Notes under the pieces: model-generated
What the model saw: only the letters and a program-made list of their open reading frames with translations
Told to the model about the DNA's origin: nothing
Databases searched by the model: none
Origin: Arthrobacter gengyunqii
GTDB lineage: Bacteria; Actinomycetota; Actinomycetes; Actinomycetales; Micrococcaceae
Length of the DNA stretch: 64,000 bases
Assembly: GCF_023022985.1 (NCBI RefSeq)
Contig: NZ_CP095461.1
Location: 1,054,001 to 1,118,000, forward strand
Direction of reading: 5' to 3'
Program-made: the position numbers and the translations under genes
In this document: positions 8,139-16,997 of the stretch, in pieces
How positions within the stretch are numbered: position 1 is the first letter of the stretch
Layout of the letters: the number at the start of each line of letters is the position of its first letter

Positions 8139-10826
8139 GTGTACAGGGGTTTTAGCGTGCGGCCGCTGGTGGGTCGGGATGAGGTCCTTGAGGCTGTGAC
8201 GGCCAGTGTCCTTCGGCCCGGCGGCCACGGTGCAGTGGTGGTCGCGGACGCCGGTATGGGCAAGAGCGCGCTTGCAGCGGCTGTGGCGGGGAGCGTCAAA
8301 GGCCGGTTGGACGTGCACCGCATCCACACAAGCGCTTCCCTGTCTTCTGTTCCTTACGGCGCACTGGCGCCGCTCATTTCCGACTTGGATTCGCAGGAAA
8401 CCGATTCCCACCTCGGCGTGATGCGCTCACTGGTGCGCCGGTTGTTTCCGGAGGGCCGCTACGAGTCTTCGGCCGCCCCCCTGCTGATCGTGGACGACGC
8501 AGACTCGCTCGACGAGGCAGCCGGTGACCTCCTGGTGCAGCTGGTTGCATCCGGCCGGATACGTGTTCTTCTCCTGGCCCGGAGGATGGCCGATATTCCC
8601 ACCGGACTGTCCAACTTGGTGTGGGAAGGCTTGTTCTCCCGGCACGAACTGCCCCCGCTGACGGAAGGCCATGTCCATGAGCTCTGTGTCCAGGTGCTGG
8701 ACGGACCGGTCCTGACCAGCACGAGCACGGATTTTGCCCGTGTCAGCGGTGGAAATCCCATGCTGGTCCTGGCACTGCTGTCCGAAACCGTTCGGGCCGA
8801 AAGCTTGGTGTTCCGGCACGGGGTATGGCTGCTGCATGAACAGATGCTTCCGCCGGAAGGGCGGCTGGGGGACTTGCTCCGGGCGCAGCTGGCGGTGTTG
8901 TCCACCGAGGAGCGGGATGCGCTGGAGATCATCGCGCTTGCTGAGCCGCTGCCGGCCGCTGCCGCCTTTGACCTGGGCTTGCACCGAGCGGTTGACTCGC
9001 TGACAGAAGCAAAGCTCGTGGTCATTTCCGGCGACCAGGTACGGCTTCTGCGGCTTCTGCACCCGTTGTACGGTGATGTGGTTCGCCAGCTGGTGCCCGC
9101 CGCCCGCAGCGCCCGTCTGCGCCGGCGCCTGCTCACCGTCTTTGATCCTGGATCCGAGGAGGGAGACAACCTGCTGCGCTGGGTGACGTGGTCCTTGGAC
9201 TGCGGCGTCGAAGTGCCGGACTCAAGCCTTCTCGCTGCTGCTTACCGCGCCAACAACCTCTTCGACAGCCCGTCCGCGTTTCGACTGGCATCTGCCGTCA
9301 AGGGGCCGGCTCACGCCACCGCGGCCCGGGTCCAGGCCGCCCGCGCCTGTTATCAGGAAGGCAACACGGAGGCGGCCCGTGAAATGATCGCAGGGGCCAC
9401 AGCTGCCGCCGCAGACCTGACCACTCTCAAAATGGCAGTTCTGATTCGTGTGCAGCTCCACCGGTGGAAGGAAGATGACGACGCCGGGATTGCAGCGATA
9501 GCGGCGGACTGGCTTGCCGGCGTGGACAGGATCGAGGAATCAGCGGGAGCAGACGCGGACAGTGAGCTGTTGGCTGACATTTCTTCTTCACGCCGCGGCG
9601 GACGGCTGCTGGCCCTGACGGGCCGGGTGGCCGAGGGCAGGTTTGCCTCCGCCGAGGACGACCTCCGAGACATCCTTGCGGCGGCGCTGGAGGCCGGCGA
9701 CGACGAAGCGATCCTCATCTCCAAGACCCTGCTCGCCGAGCTTCTGGTGCAAACCGGGCGCAGCCGGGCTGCGTACAGTCTGTCGCGGGACGCCGTTGCG
9801 CTGCTGGATCTCGGCGGGCAGCGCTTCATGTCCTACTACCAGTTTGTGCTGTACCGCCATTTGGCGGTGCTCCTGTGGCTGGGGGAATGGGAGGAAATCC
9901 AATCCACCATCCAGCTCGGTGTCTCGGGAGTCTTCGGCGCGCTGGTCCATGTGGCAGGGGCCGTGGATCTAACCCTGGCCGTGATGCAACTGCGGCACAA
10001 TGACAGAACCGGCGCTCTTGTTCATCTTTCCGCTTCCGTTGAAGGACTGCGCACCAGCGATTCGGAAGGCCTCCTCACCCTGGCCCTGGCGCTGGGCGCC
10101 TTCATTGCCGCCTCGGACGGGCAGCCGGCCCTCGCCGAGGAGCTGCTGGCCGACGGCGCTTCCCATGGACCCCGGGGTGCGGCACCATACCGTTTGTTGG
10201 CAAGGGGGTACGAGGCTGCGGCCCGTTTCGTGTCGTCAATGGGCCGGGAAATGCACGACGCCCTGCGCGAGGTCGCCGGTGAGGCTGAACGCGCCGGTTT
10301 CCTGGCAGCGGAATTGGAGCTGCGGTACCTGTCCCTGTCCCTCGGAGACATGGAGGGGCTCAACCGGCTGCGCAAGATCGCCGAGGATTTCGAGGGACCG
10401 CAGGCACAGGTCCTGAGCCGTTTTGCGCGGGCCGTGCTGGACGAGGACGCCGATGAACTGCTCCGCTTGGGATCGGACCCCGCGGAACCGGGCTGGGAGC
10501 GCCTGGCCGGGCAATGCACCGCGGAAGCGCACCGGCTCGCCAAGGCCAGCGGTGACCGTGCCCTGCTCCAGCGCGTCCAACGGGTCCTTGGCAAACAGAG
10601 CGGCACGGCCCCCAGGACCAAGGTGGGGGTACCACTGCTCACCCGCCGGGAACGGGATGTGGCCGCGCTGGTGATTCAGGGCTACCACAATGCGGAAATA
10701 GCCGAGCGGCTCTTCCTGTCAGTTCGGACGGTCGAAGGACACATCTACCGCACCTTCGAAAAGCTGGGAATCAGCAAGCGGGAAGAACTGAAGCAGGAAC
10801 TCCTGGCGCGGGACGGCTCCGACTGA
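8139..10826 (+). CDS. STAND-type NTPase with C-terminal LuxR DNA-binding domain (array member 2)
   Basis: An 895-aa regulator. The N terminus reads RPLVGRDEVL, then Walker A ADAGMGKS at residues 36-43 and Walker B PLLIVDDADSLDE at about 114-126. A helical middle follows, then a C-terminal LuxR domain with LTRRERDVAALVIQG and LSVRTVEGHIYRTFEKLGIS. Its NTPase resembles array member 5 more than its direct neighbours, for example in PLLVIDDA and the SGGNP motif context. The GTG at 8139 has a G-rich ribosome-binding site just upstream. With 33 bases separating it from member 1, the two probably form one transcript. Confidence 0.85.
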   Translation: MYRGFSVRPLVGRDEVLEAVTASVLRPGGHGAVVVADAGMGKSALAAAVAGSVKGRLDVHRIHTSASLSSVPYGALAPLISDLDSQETDSHLGVMRSLVRRLFPEGRYESSAAPLLIVDDADSLDEAAGDLLVQLVASGRIRVLLLARRMADIPTGLSNLVWEGLFSRHELPPLTEGHVHELCVQVLDGPVLTSTSTDFARVSGGNPMLVLALLSETVRAESLVFRHGVWLLHEQMLPPEGRLGDLLRAQLAVLSTEERDALEIIALAEPLPAAAAFDLGLHRAVDSLTEAKLVVISGDQVRLLRLLHPLYGDVVRQLVPAARSARLRRRLLTVFDPGSEEGDNLLRWVTWSLDCGVEVPDSSLLAAAYRANNLFDSPSAFRLASAVKGPAHATAARVQAARACYQEGNTEAAREMIAGATAAAADLTTLKMAVLIRVQLHRWKEDDDAGIAAIAADWLAGVDRIEESAGADADSELLADISSSRRGGRLLALTGRVAEGRFASAEDDLRDILAAALEAGDDEAILISKTLLAELLVQTGRSRAAYSLSRDAVALLDLGGQRFMSYYQFVLYRHLAVLLWLGEWEEIQSTIQLGVSGVFGALVHVAGAVDLTLAVMQLRHNDRTGALVHLSASVEGLRTSDSEGLLTLALALGAFIAASDGQPALAEELLADGASHGPRGAAPYRLLARGYEAAARFVSSMGREMHDALREVAGEAERAGFLAAELELRYLSLSLGDMEGLNRLRKIAEDFEGPQAQVLSRFARAVLDEDADELLRLGSDPAEPGWERLAGQCTAEAHRLAKASGDRALLQRVQRVLGKQSGTAPRTKVGVPLLTRRERDVAALVIQGYHNAEIAERLFLSVRTVEGHIYRTFEKLGISKREELKQELLARDGSD

Positions 10827-10882
10827 CCCCAGTACCCCGTCCGCAGCCTGAAAGTAAATCCACGCGGTCGGGGGCTGCCAAT

Positions 10883-10899
10883 CGGGTATTCCTTACCCG
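10883..10899. promoter_or_regulatory. Inverted repeat between array members 2 and 3
   Basis: CGGGTA-ttcct-TACCCG is a perfect 6-bp inverted repeat with a 5-nt spacer in the 207-base gap upstream of array member 3. It could be an operator or a small hairpin. The gap contains no credible gene. Confidence 0.3.
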
Positions 10900-11033
10900 T
10901 GCATGGTTCTCCACCCGGAACCTAGGCTGGGGGTGATCCTTGGTGCGCACTTGTCGCCGAGGGCAAAAAAGGTCTCGGGAAAAATCGGCTGTGACCCACC
11001 AGCCGCACTACGCGCTCCACATTGAGGTCCCCG

Positions 11034-13784
11034 ATGAGCACGCTCCAACAGTCCGTCCCGCCTGGCGACTCCATGACCACAGACGGTCGGGTACCTGCGC
11101 CGGCTCCATCAGGCAGCCGTTACACCGACACTCCCGCACAGCCGCGGGCCGTGGATTCCCGCGCCGCAGCCCGCCGTGCCGTGCTGGCTGCGTTGGAGGA
11201 ATCCGGCGCAGTGATCCTGGGTCCGGCAGGTATCGGGAAAACCACGCTCGCGAGGGAAGCCGGCGATCTTTACGGTGACGGGTACAGGGTCCACCTCCGC
11301 GGCAGTGCCCTGTCGGCACAGACGCCCTACGGGGCCCTGGCCTGGCTGCTCAGTGACTTGCCGCCCAACGATCTCGTCAACCCGGTTCGGGTGGTGCGGG
11401 CACTGGAGTCGCTGCTGGTGCGGCTGGCCGGCGGCCGGCGAATCATCATGGTCATCGACAACGCCGAAGAGATTGATGATCTTGGTGTTCTCGTGACGGC
11501 GGAACTCTGCCGGCGCGGAACGGTGGTGCTGATCCTCATCTGCGGAGACCTGCTCCGCTGCCATCGGGACTACGTGCGTCTGTGGACTGACGGTCTCCTG
11601 AAACGGATCGATTTGGCGCCGCTGGATTTGCCGGAAACGGCCGAGCTGCTCGCTGCCGCAGCCGGAGGTCCGCTGACCACCCTTGCACAGCGGATGCTGT
11701 GGCAGCAGAGCAGGGGAAACCCTCTCCTGGCGGCGCTGTTGTGCCGGGACCACATAGCGGCCAAGGCGCTGGTGCTCCGCCGGGGCTTTTGGACCTGGGC
11801 CGGACCGCTGGTCTATTCCGGTGAGCTGCCGGAGCGTGTGGAAACAGTGTTGCGCCGCTTTACCGCGGGAGAACGGCGCGCCGTGGAGATACTTGCGCTC
11901 TGCCGCGAGCTGCCCCTGGAGATTCTCCTGCAGCTGGTGCCCGCTCACACCGTGGATTCCCTGGAAGAGGGATCCCTGGTGACGATCAGCGGCGGCCACG
12001 GCCAACCTGTCCGTCTTGCCTGGAACCTTCAACCCGCAACCATCGCTGCGAAGATTACCTTTGGCCGCAGCAGGGAGCTCTGGACCGAAGTGACGCGGGT
12101 GATTGATCCGCACGGCCTGAGCGGCGCCGCTGCTGCCGGCATGGCTTCCTGGTCACTCTCCGTGGGCATTGTCCTTGAGCCGGACCTGGCCCTGGCAGCA
12201 GCGCGCTGGTCCAACGAGACCGGAGATGCCGAGGCAGCCCTGCGGTACTCACGTGCGGTGGCAGCGCCGAGGCCGCTGCGTGTGGTGCTGGAAGAAGCGG
12301 CTGCGCTGCAGGCCGGGGGGAACCACGCGCAGCTGCACCGGATGGTCGCCTCAGTGGAAACCGGAAGCGGGGATCCGGAGGACTTGCGGATTCGGCTGCT
12401 CACGCTGCGCTTGCTGGCAGCTGCCCGGATTCGCGGTTGTCCTGACGATCCGTGGTCCCTGCTGGAACAGGCGGAGCAGCGGCTGCCCCACGAGGCAGGC
12501 GCCCGCCCCGGACCCAGCCTGCGGGTAACGCTGGCACGAGCCGAACTCCTGTCTCTGGATGGCAGGTTCACCGAATATCCGGCATCGCTGGCGGAAGATT
12601 TGGCGGATCCTGCCGCTCCTTCCGATCTGCGGCTCCTGGCCGCAATCCGGCTGGCCCAGCAGCATGCCGCTGCAGGACGTTTCGAAGAAACCCTGGAACT
12701 GGTCGCGCTGATCCGGTTCCGGCTGGCAGCAGGCATCCAGACGGACGTGCGGACCCGGGAACTGTTCTTCCATCATCTTTTCTTCCTGCTGATCCGCTGC
12801 GGTGAGTTGGGCCAGGCGCTGGCGATGACTGAATCGGCTGCGCCGCCGGACAACGGAACGGGACTGCGCACCGCCGGCGGCACGGAGCTTCCCACCGGTT
12901 TGGTGCATGCCTACGCGGGCCGGGGTGACCTCGCACTGGGCTTCCTGTATCCGGCCCTGGCGCAGCTGGAGTCCCATGACCCGGATGTCATGCTTCCCCT
13001 CGCGTCAGCAGCCTTCGGCTACGCGCACTTCCTGGCTCAGGAACCGGGCAGGATGCCTGGCCGCGAGCCGTCCCCGGATTCCCTGTACCGTCCGGACCCC
13101 AGTCTCGATGCGGCGGCAGGATACTTTCGCGTTCTGTCGGGGCCGGCCGCATCCGGCAGCCCGGATGGCTCGGACCACACCGCTGAGCTGCTTCGTGCCC
13201 GCGCCCAACGCGCGGGGGCAGCGGGGAACGCTCCGGACGCCCTTCTCTGCTACTCGGCCGCCGCCCTGCGCGGCAACCGGCAAGCAGCAGCGGAGCTTGG
13301 CGTTGCCGCAGCATCGGTGAACGGCACTCCGGGGATTGTGTTCCGCAACTTGGCCGAGGGGCTGCTGGAGAAGGACGTTCCGGCGCTGATCCAGGCCGGA
13401 ACAGCCGCACTGGGACAAAGGAACAGCCGGCTCGCCCACGGTGCGGCGGTTGCCGCCAGAGGATTCGCAGCCGACGGCGGCAGCCGGACCGTTCTGCGGC
13501 AGGCCAGGCAACTCGAGTATGAATCCTTCCGCGCCCTGTCACCGATCAACAGCGTCCAGCACGGACTCGCGCAGCTTGGCGACTTCGAGCGGGAGCTGGC
13601 ACTGCGGGCTGCAGCAGGTGAAACCAGCGCGGCCCTGGGGAAACGGTTCCACCTGTCCGCCCGGACCGTGGACTGGCACCTGGGACGGGTGTTTGCGCGT
13701 TTGCATGTCTCGGGCCGCAGTGATTTGCGGGAAGTTCTGTCACAGCCCGAAGCCGGGCACGGGCTACGGGCCCCCGGTAGGTAG
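11034..13784 (+). CDS. STAND-type NTPase with C-terminal LuxR DNA-binding domain (array member 3)
   Basis: A 916-aa regulator. Walker A GPAGIGKT lies at residues 63-70 and Walker B IIMVIDNAEEIDD at about 137-149. The NTPase segment closely tracks member 1: both have GALAWL.SDLP, LW.(E/D)GLL.R.DL and the pattern TVD(S/T)LEE. The C-terminal HTH has LSARTVDWHLGRVF, the same DWHLG recognition type as member 1. The ATG at 11034 is preferred because GAGG lies six bases upstream; a TTG at 11022 is the alternative. The N-terminal 40 residues are Pro/Ala-rich and poorly structured. It is flanked by gaps of about 200 and 243 bases, so it may be transcribed alone. Confidence 0.85.
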   Translation: MSTLQQSVPPGDSMTTDGRVPAPAPSGSRYTDTPAQPRAVDSRAAARRAVLAALEESGAVILGPAGIGKTTLAREAGDLYGDGYRVHLRGSALSAQTPYGALAWLLSDLPPNDLVNPVRVVRALESLLVRLAGGRRIIMVIDNAEEIDDLGVLVTAELCRRGTVVLILICGDLLRCHRDYVRLWTDGLLKRIDLAPLDLPETAELLAAAAGGPLTTLAQRMLWQQSRGNPLLAALLCRDHIAAKALVLRRGFWTWAGPLVYSGELPERVETVLRRFTAGERRAVEILALCRELPLEILLQLVPAHTVDSLEEGSLVTISGGHGQPVRLAWNLQPATIAAKITFGRSRELWTEVTRVIDPHGLSGAAAAGMASWSLSVGIVLEPDLALAAARWSNETGDAEAALRYSRAVAAPRPLRVVLEEAAALQAGGNHAQLHRMVASVETGSGDPEDLRIRLLTLRLLAAARIRGCPDDPWSLLEQAEQRLPHEAGARPGPSLRVTLARAELLSLDGRFTEYPASLAEDLADPAAPSDLRLLAAIRLAQQHAAAGRFEETLELVALIRFRLAAGIQTDVRTRELFFHHLFFLLIRCGELGQALAMTESAAPPDNGTGLRTAGGTELPTGLVHAYAGRGDLALGFLYPALAQLESHDPDVMLPLASAAFGYAHFLAQEPGRMPGREPSPDSLYRPDPSLDAAAGYFRVLSGPAASGSPDGSDHTAELLRARAQRAGAAGNAPDALLCYSAAALRGNRQAAAELGVAAASVNGTPGIVFRNLAEGLLEKDVPALIQAGTAALGQRNSRLAHGAAVAARGFAADGGSRTVLRQARQLEYESFRALSPINSVQHGLAQLGDFERELALRAAAGETSAALGKRFHLSARTVDWHLGRVFARLHVSGRSDLREVLSQPEAGHGLRAPGR

Positions 13785-14027
13785 TGGACTGGTTCCTCTT
13801 GTGCGGATTGTCCAGACCACTGAGGAAGCGCGTAGTGGATTACTCCGGAAACAAGTGTTTTTGGTGCCGACCGGTCGTCGAACCTGAGTAGTTGATGCGT
13901 CTGACTGGTGAGCTGTACTCGTGTTGCCGATCTTTTGCGCTTCTACGCTTGCCGCAGGTATTGAACACGAACCTCGCCCGCGGCGAATGCCGCACCGGCG
14001 ACCTCACCGGCAGAAACGGGTCTCACC

Positions 14028-16997
14028 GTGCAGAACAGTATTTCCCAGTCCTATGTCGTCAATTCGTCCGCCTCCCTTTCCGAGCCGCCGACAGGTGTTT
14101 CGAAGTCCGGGCTGCTCCGGCCCGCAGGGATCGGATGGGATGACCATGCGCCCCCGCGGTTCGTCGGACGCCGGGAGGTGACACGCACCATCCTGGACCG
14201 CCTGGCATCGGGCGGAGGCGCCGGGTGCATCCTCGTGGGAGAGCCCGGCAGCGGCAAGACCGCCCTGATCCACCATGTCCTGCGCCAGCGCAGTTCCGAC
14301 TCCTACGTGGTCCACGTCCGCGGATCCGCGTTTTCCGGGCGCACACCCTTCGGGGCTTTGACCTTTCTCCTGTCCGATCTTGAACCAGACGTTGCAACAC
14401 ATCCGGTGCTGATCCTGCGCGGCCTCAGCCGCCTCATCCAGGAACGCGCGCAGGGCAGGCCCGTGCTGCTGGCGGTGGACAACGGCGAAGATCTGGACGA
14501 ATTCTCAGCCATGGCACTCAGCCAGATGGTTCTCAGCAGGACGGCGGGGCTGCTTGCGTGTTTCCGGGACTTCAGCCGGGCCCCTGCAGAATTCACCGGA
14601 CTCTGGCGGGAAGGAATCCTGTCACGCGTGGACCTGGAACCGCTGGACATCAGCGAGACAGCCGAACTCCTGTCGCTCGAACTGGGGGGCCCCGTGTCCG
14701 GTTCAGCAGTCGCCAGCCTGCACCGGCATACGGGCGGGAACCCGCATCTGCTGACGCTGGGGTGCGCTGACTACCGCGATTCCGGCAGGCTCCGGCGCAC
14801 CGGAGACGTGTGGGTCCTCGATCCCCACAAGCCCGTTCCCGCCGGGCAGCTGGCCAAGACCGTCCTGTCCCGTCTGGAATCGTTGACTGAACGGCAGCTG
14901 GCCCTGGTGCGCACCGTGGCACTGGCCGGCTCGCTGCCCCTGGCAACCGCGCTGCACGGTGTGGAACCCGGAGAAGTGGACACCCTGCAGGAGCACGGAA
15001 TCCTTGCCGTGGAACAGCACAGCGTGCCGCGCGTCCTGCTCCGCGACCCGGTGCTGGCCGGCGCCGTGTCACTCTCCCTGGACGCAGCCACGCGCGGCAC
15101 GCTTTTGCGGCAGCTTCGGGCCGCTTTGGCGGCGGGACCACGTTCCGGGGACTACCTGCCCGGCGAAATCCTTTCCGGAGAGTCATTGGCACGGGATGCT
15201 TCAACCGGCGAGTCCCCGTCCGGTGCGTCAGGACCAGTGGAGGCATCATTTCCCGGCGGCGGGGATGCGGTGGCGGCAATCCTTGACCCGGTGCGGCTGG
15301 CACAGTGGCAGTTGGACAGCGGCGAGTCCCTGGATCCCGGCACCGCATTGGCCGCGGCACGCGCAGCAAATGCCGCCGGCAACCCGGCATGCGCAGTGCG
15401 TTTCCTGACTTTGCGCAAGGACCGCAAGGACAAGGACAAGGCAAATTCCCCGGCAGCGGTCCTGGAGCTGGTGGCCGCCCGCATGGCGCTGGGGGAGTAC
15501 GGCGCCGCCCTTGCAGTCCTGAGCGGCTGCCGAACCGGTGACGCCGGCGTTGCGCCGGTGGAGGAGATCCGGCTGCTGATCGCCGAGAACCGGCTTCTCT
15601 GTCTGGCGGCCACGGGAGCGCTGTCCGCAGAGGTCCCTGCTGCCGCATTGCCTCCGGGCGCCGCCAAGAAACACGAAGAGTTGCTGGCCAAGGCTGATCT
15701 GCGCCTGGCCGAGCTGTCCGGTGCGGGTGCCATCAGCCGGACGGACGCCGGAATGCTGAAGCGGGATCTGGTGCTGGCCCGGGCCGAGTGCAACTCGACG
15801 CACGGGCGTTTCCTCGAGAATGCTGCCTTCCTTGCGCCGCTGCAGGTGGAGGCCGCAGGCCAGGACAAGACCTCCCGGCTCCTGATCGGCTCCTGGCTGT
15901 GCGAAGCACTGGGCATGACCAACGGCCAGGACGAGGCCGCGGAATTGATCCAGGACATGCATCGGCTGCTCCGTGAACCCGGTATCAGCCGCAGCGACCG
16001 CACCAGGGCCTTCGCCCGGATCCTCCACGTCCATCTGGCCACGGGTTCGCTGGAAGCGGCGCGGCGCATGCTCGAGGAGCAGGCGGAGTACAGCCGGGAA
16101 ACGCGCTTCCCGGGGTTGTTCGGAGAACTGGGCGAGGGGGTGCTCCATGCCTACGCCGGAGATCCGGAAGCGGCCCTGCGTTGCCTGGTGCCCGCCGTCG
16201 CGCAGTTGCGGCAGGCCGGACCGGATTCCCTGCTTCCGCTGGCCGCCTCGGCCACGGCATACTGCCTGGCCCTGCGGCAGAACCAGGCCGGGGCGGAGGC
16301 TTATCTGCGGGTTCGCGACAAAGCGGTCGACGGCGGTCCTTGGACGATGCGCCGCGCCGCACGGCATTTCGCCGCCCTCGCCCACGCGGCCCTGGGCTCG
16401 CAGGAGGCCGCCCGGCGGTTCGTGGAGCTGGCCGGGCACGACCACCGCCGCGGCGCGTATTCGTATGAGCTGCTGTCCCTGCTCAGCGCGGCACGGCTGG
16501 GAGACCAGGACAACCTTGAGCGGATCCTGACCGTTGCCGCCCACCAGCAGGGCCCCTTCGCCCGGATGTGTGAAACCTATGCCAAGGGTGTGGGAAGCTA
16601 CGACGCGCAGCTGCTCATCCAGGCCGGTGAACTGGGGGAGTCCGCCGGCCATGTCGGCTTCGCCCGCGAAGCGTCGGAACGGGCACTGGCGGTTGCCTCC
16701 GGCGCCGGTGACCGTGCCACGGTTCGGTTTATCCACCGCAGCCGCCGCGGCACCGCCGTCTCGGTAACCGAGGGATCGGACGCTGCCACCGAGTACCTGA
16801 GCGCATTGACGTTCCGGGAGCGCTCCATCGCCCGCATGGCCGCCGCCGGAACAAGCAACAAAGCCATTGCCGCGGAGTTGAACATCTCGGTGCGGACGGT
16901 CGAAGGCCACCTCTACCAGGTCTATTCCAAACTGCATGTCGGCAGCCGCCGTGAGCTGGCCAAGGTCATTGCGGACAAATCGGAGGCAAGGAAATGA
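14028..16997 (+). CDS. STAND-type NTPase with C-terminal LuxR DNA-binding domain (array member 4)
   Basis: At 989 aa this is the longest member. Walker A GEPGSGKT lies at residues 71-78 and Walker B VLLAVDNGEDLDE at about 146-158. The NTPase half resembles members 1 and 3 (FGALTFLLSDLEP, LW.EGILSRVDLEPL). The C-terminal HTH reads ISVRTVEGHLYQVYSKL, matching members 2 and 5 instead, so the protein looks like a domain chimera. A Ser/Gly/Pro-rich insert around residues 380-410 accounts for part of the extra length. The GTG at 14028 is the start. Its stop overlaps the ATG of member 5 by 4 bases (ATGA), implying translational coupling. The preceding 243-base gap holds no gene. Confidence 0.85.
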   Translation: MQNSISQSYVVNSSASLSEPPTGVSKSGLLRPAGIGWDDHAPPRFVGRREVTRTILDRLASGGGAGCILVGEPGSGKTALIHHVLRQRSSDSYVVHVRGSAFSGRTPFGALTFLLSDLEPDVATHPVLILRGLSRLIQERAQGRPVLLAVDNGEDLDEFSAMALSQMVLSRTAGLLACFRDFSRAPAEFTGLWREGILSRVDLEPLDISETAELLSLELGGPVSGSAVASLHRHTGGNPHLLTLGCADYRDSGRLRRTGDVWVLDPHKPVPAGQLAKTVLSRLESLTERQLALVRTVALAGSLPLATALHGVEPGEVDTLQEHGILAVEQHSVPRVLLRDPVLAGAVSLSLDAATRGTLLRQLRAALAAGPRSGDYLPGEILSGESLARDASTGESPSGASGPVEASFPGGGDAVAAILDPVRLAQWQLDSGESLDPGTALAAARAANAAGNPACAVRFLTLRKDRKDKDKANSPAAVLELVAARMALGEYGAALAVLSGCRTGDAGVAPVEEIRLLIAENRLLCLAATGALSAEVPAAALPPGAAKKHEELLAKADLRLAELSGAGAISRTDAGMLKRDLVLARAECNSTHGRFLENAAFLAPLQVEAAGQDKTSRLLIGSWLCEALGMTNGQDEAAELIQDMHRLLREPGISRSDRTRAFARILHVHLATGSLEAARRMLEEQAEYSRETRFPGLFGELGEGVLHAYAGDPEAALRCLVPAVAQLRQAGPDSLLPLAASATAYCLALRQNQAGAEAYLRVRDKAVDGGPWTMRRAARHFAALAHAALGSQEAARRFVELAGHDHRRGAYSYELLSLLSAARLGDQDNLERILTVAAHQQGPFARMCETYAKGVGSYDAQLLIQAGELGESAGHVGFAREASERALAVASGAGDRATVRFIHRSRRGTAVSVTEGSDAATEYLSALTFRERSIARMAAAGTSNKAIAAELNISVRTVEGHLYQVYSKLHVGSRRELAKVIADKSEARK

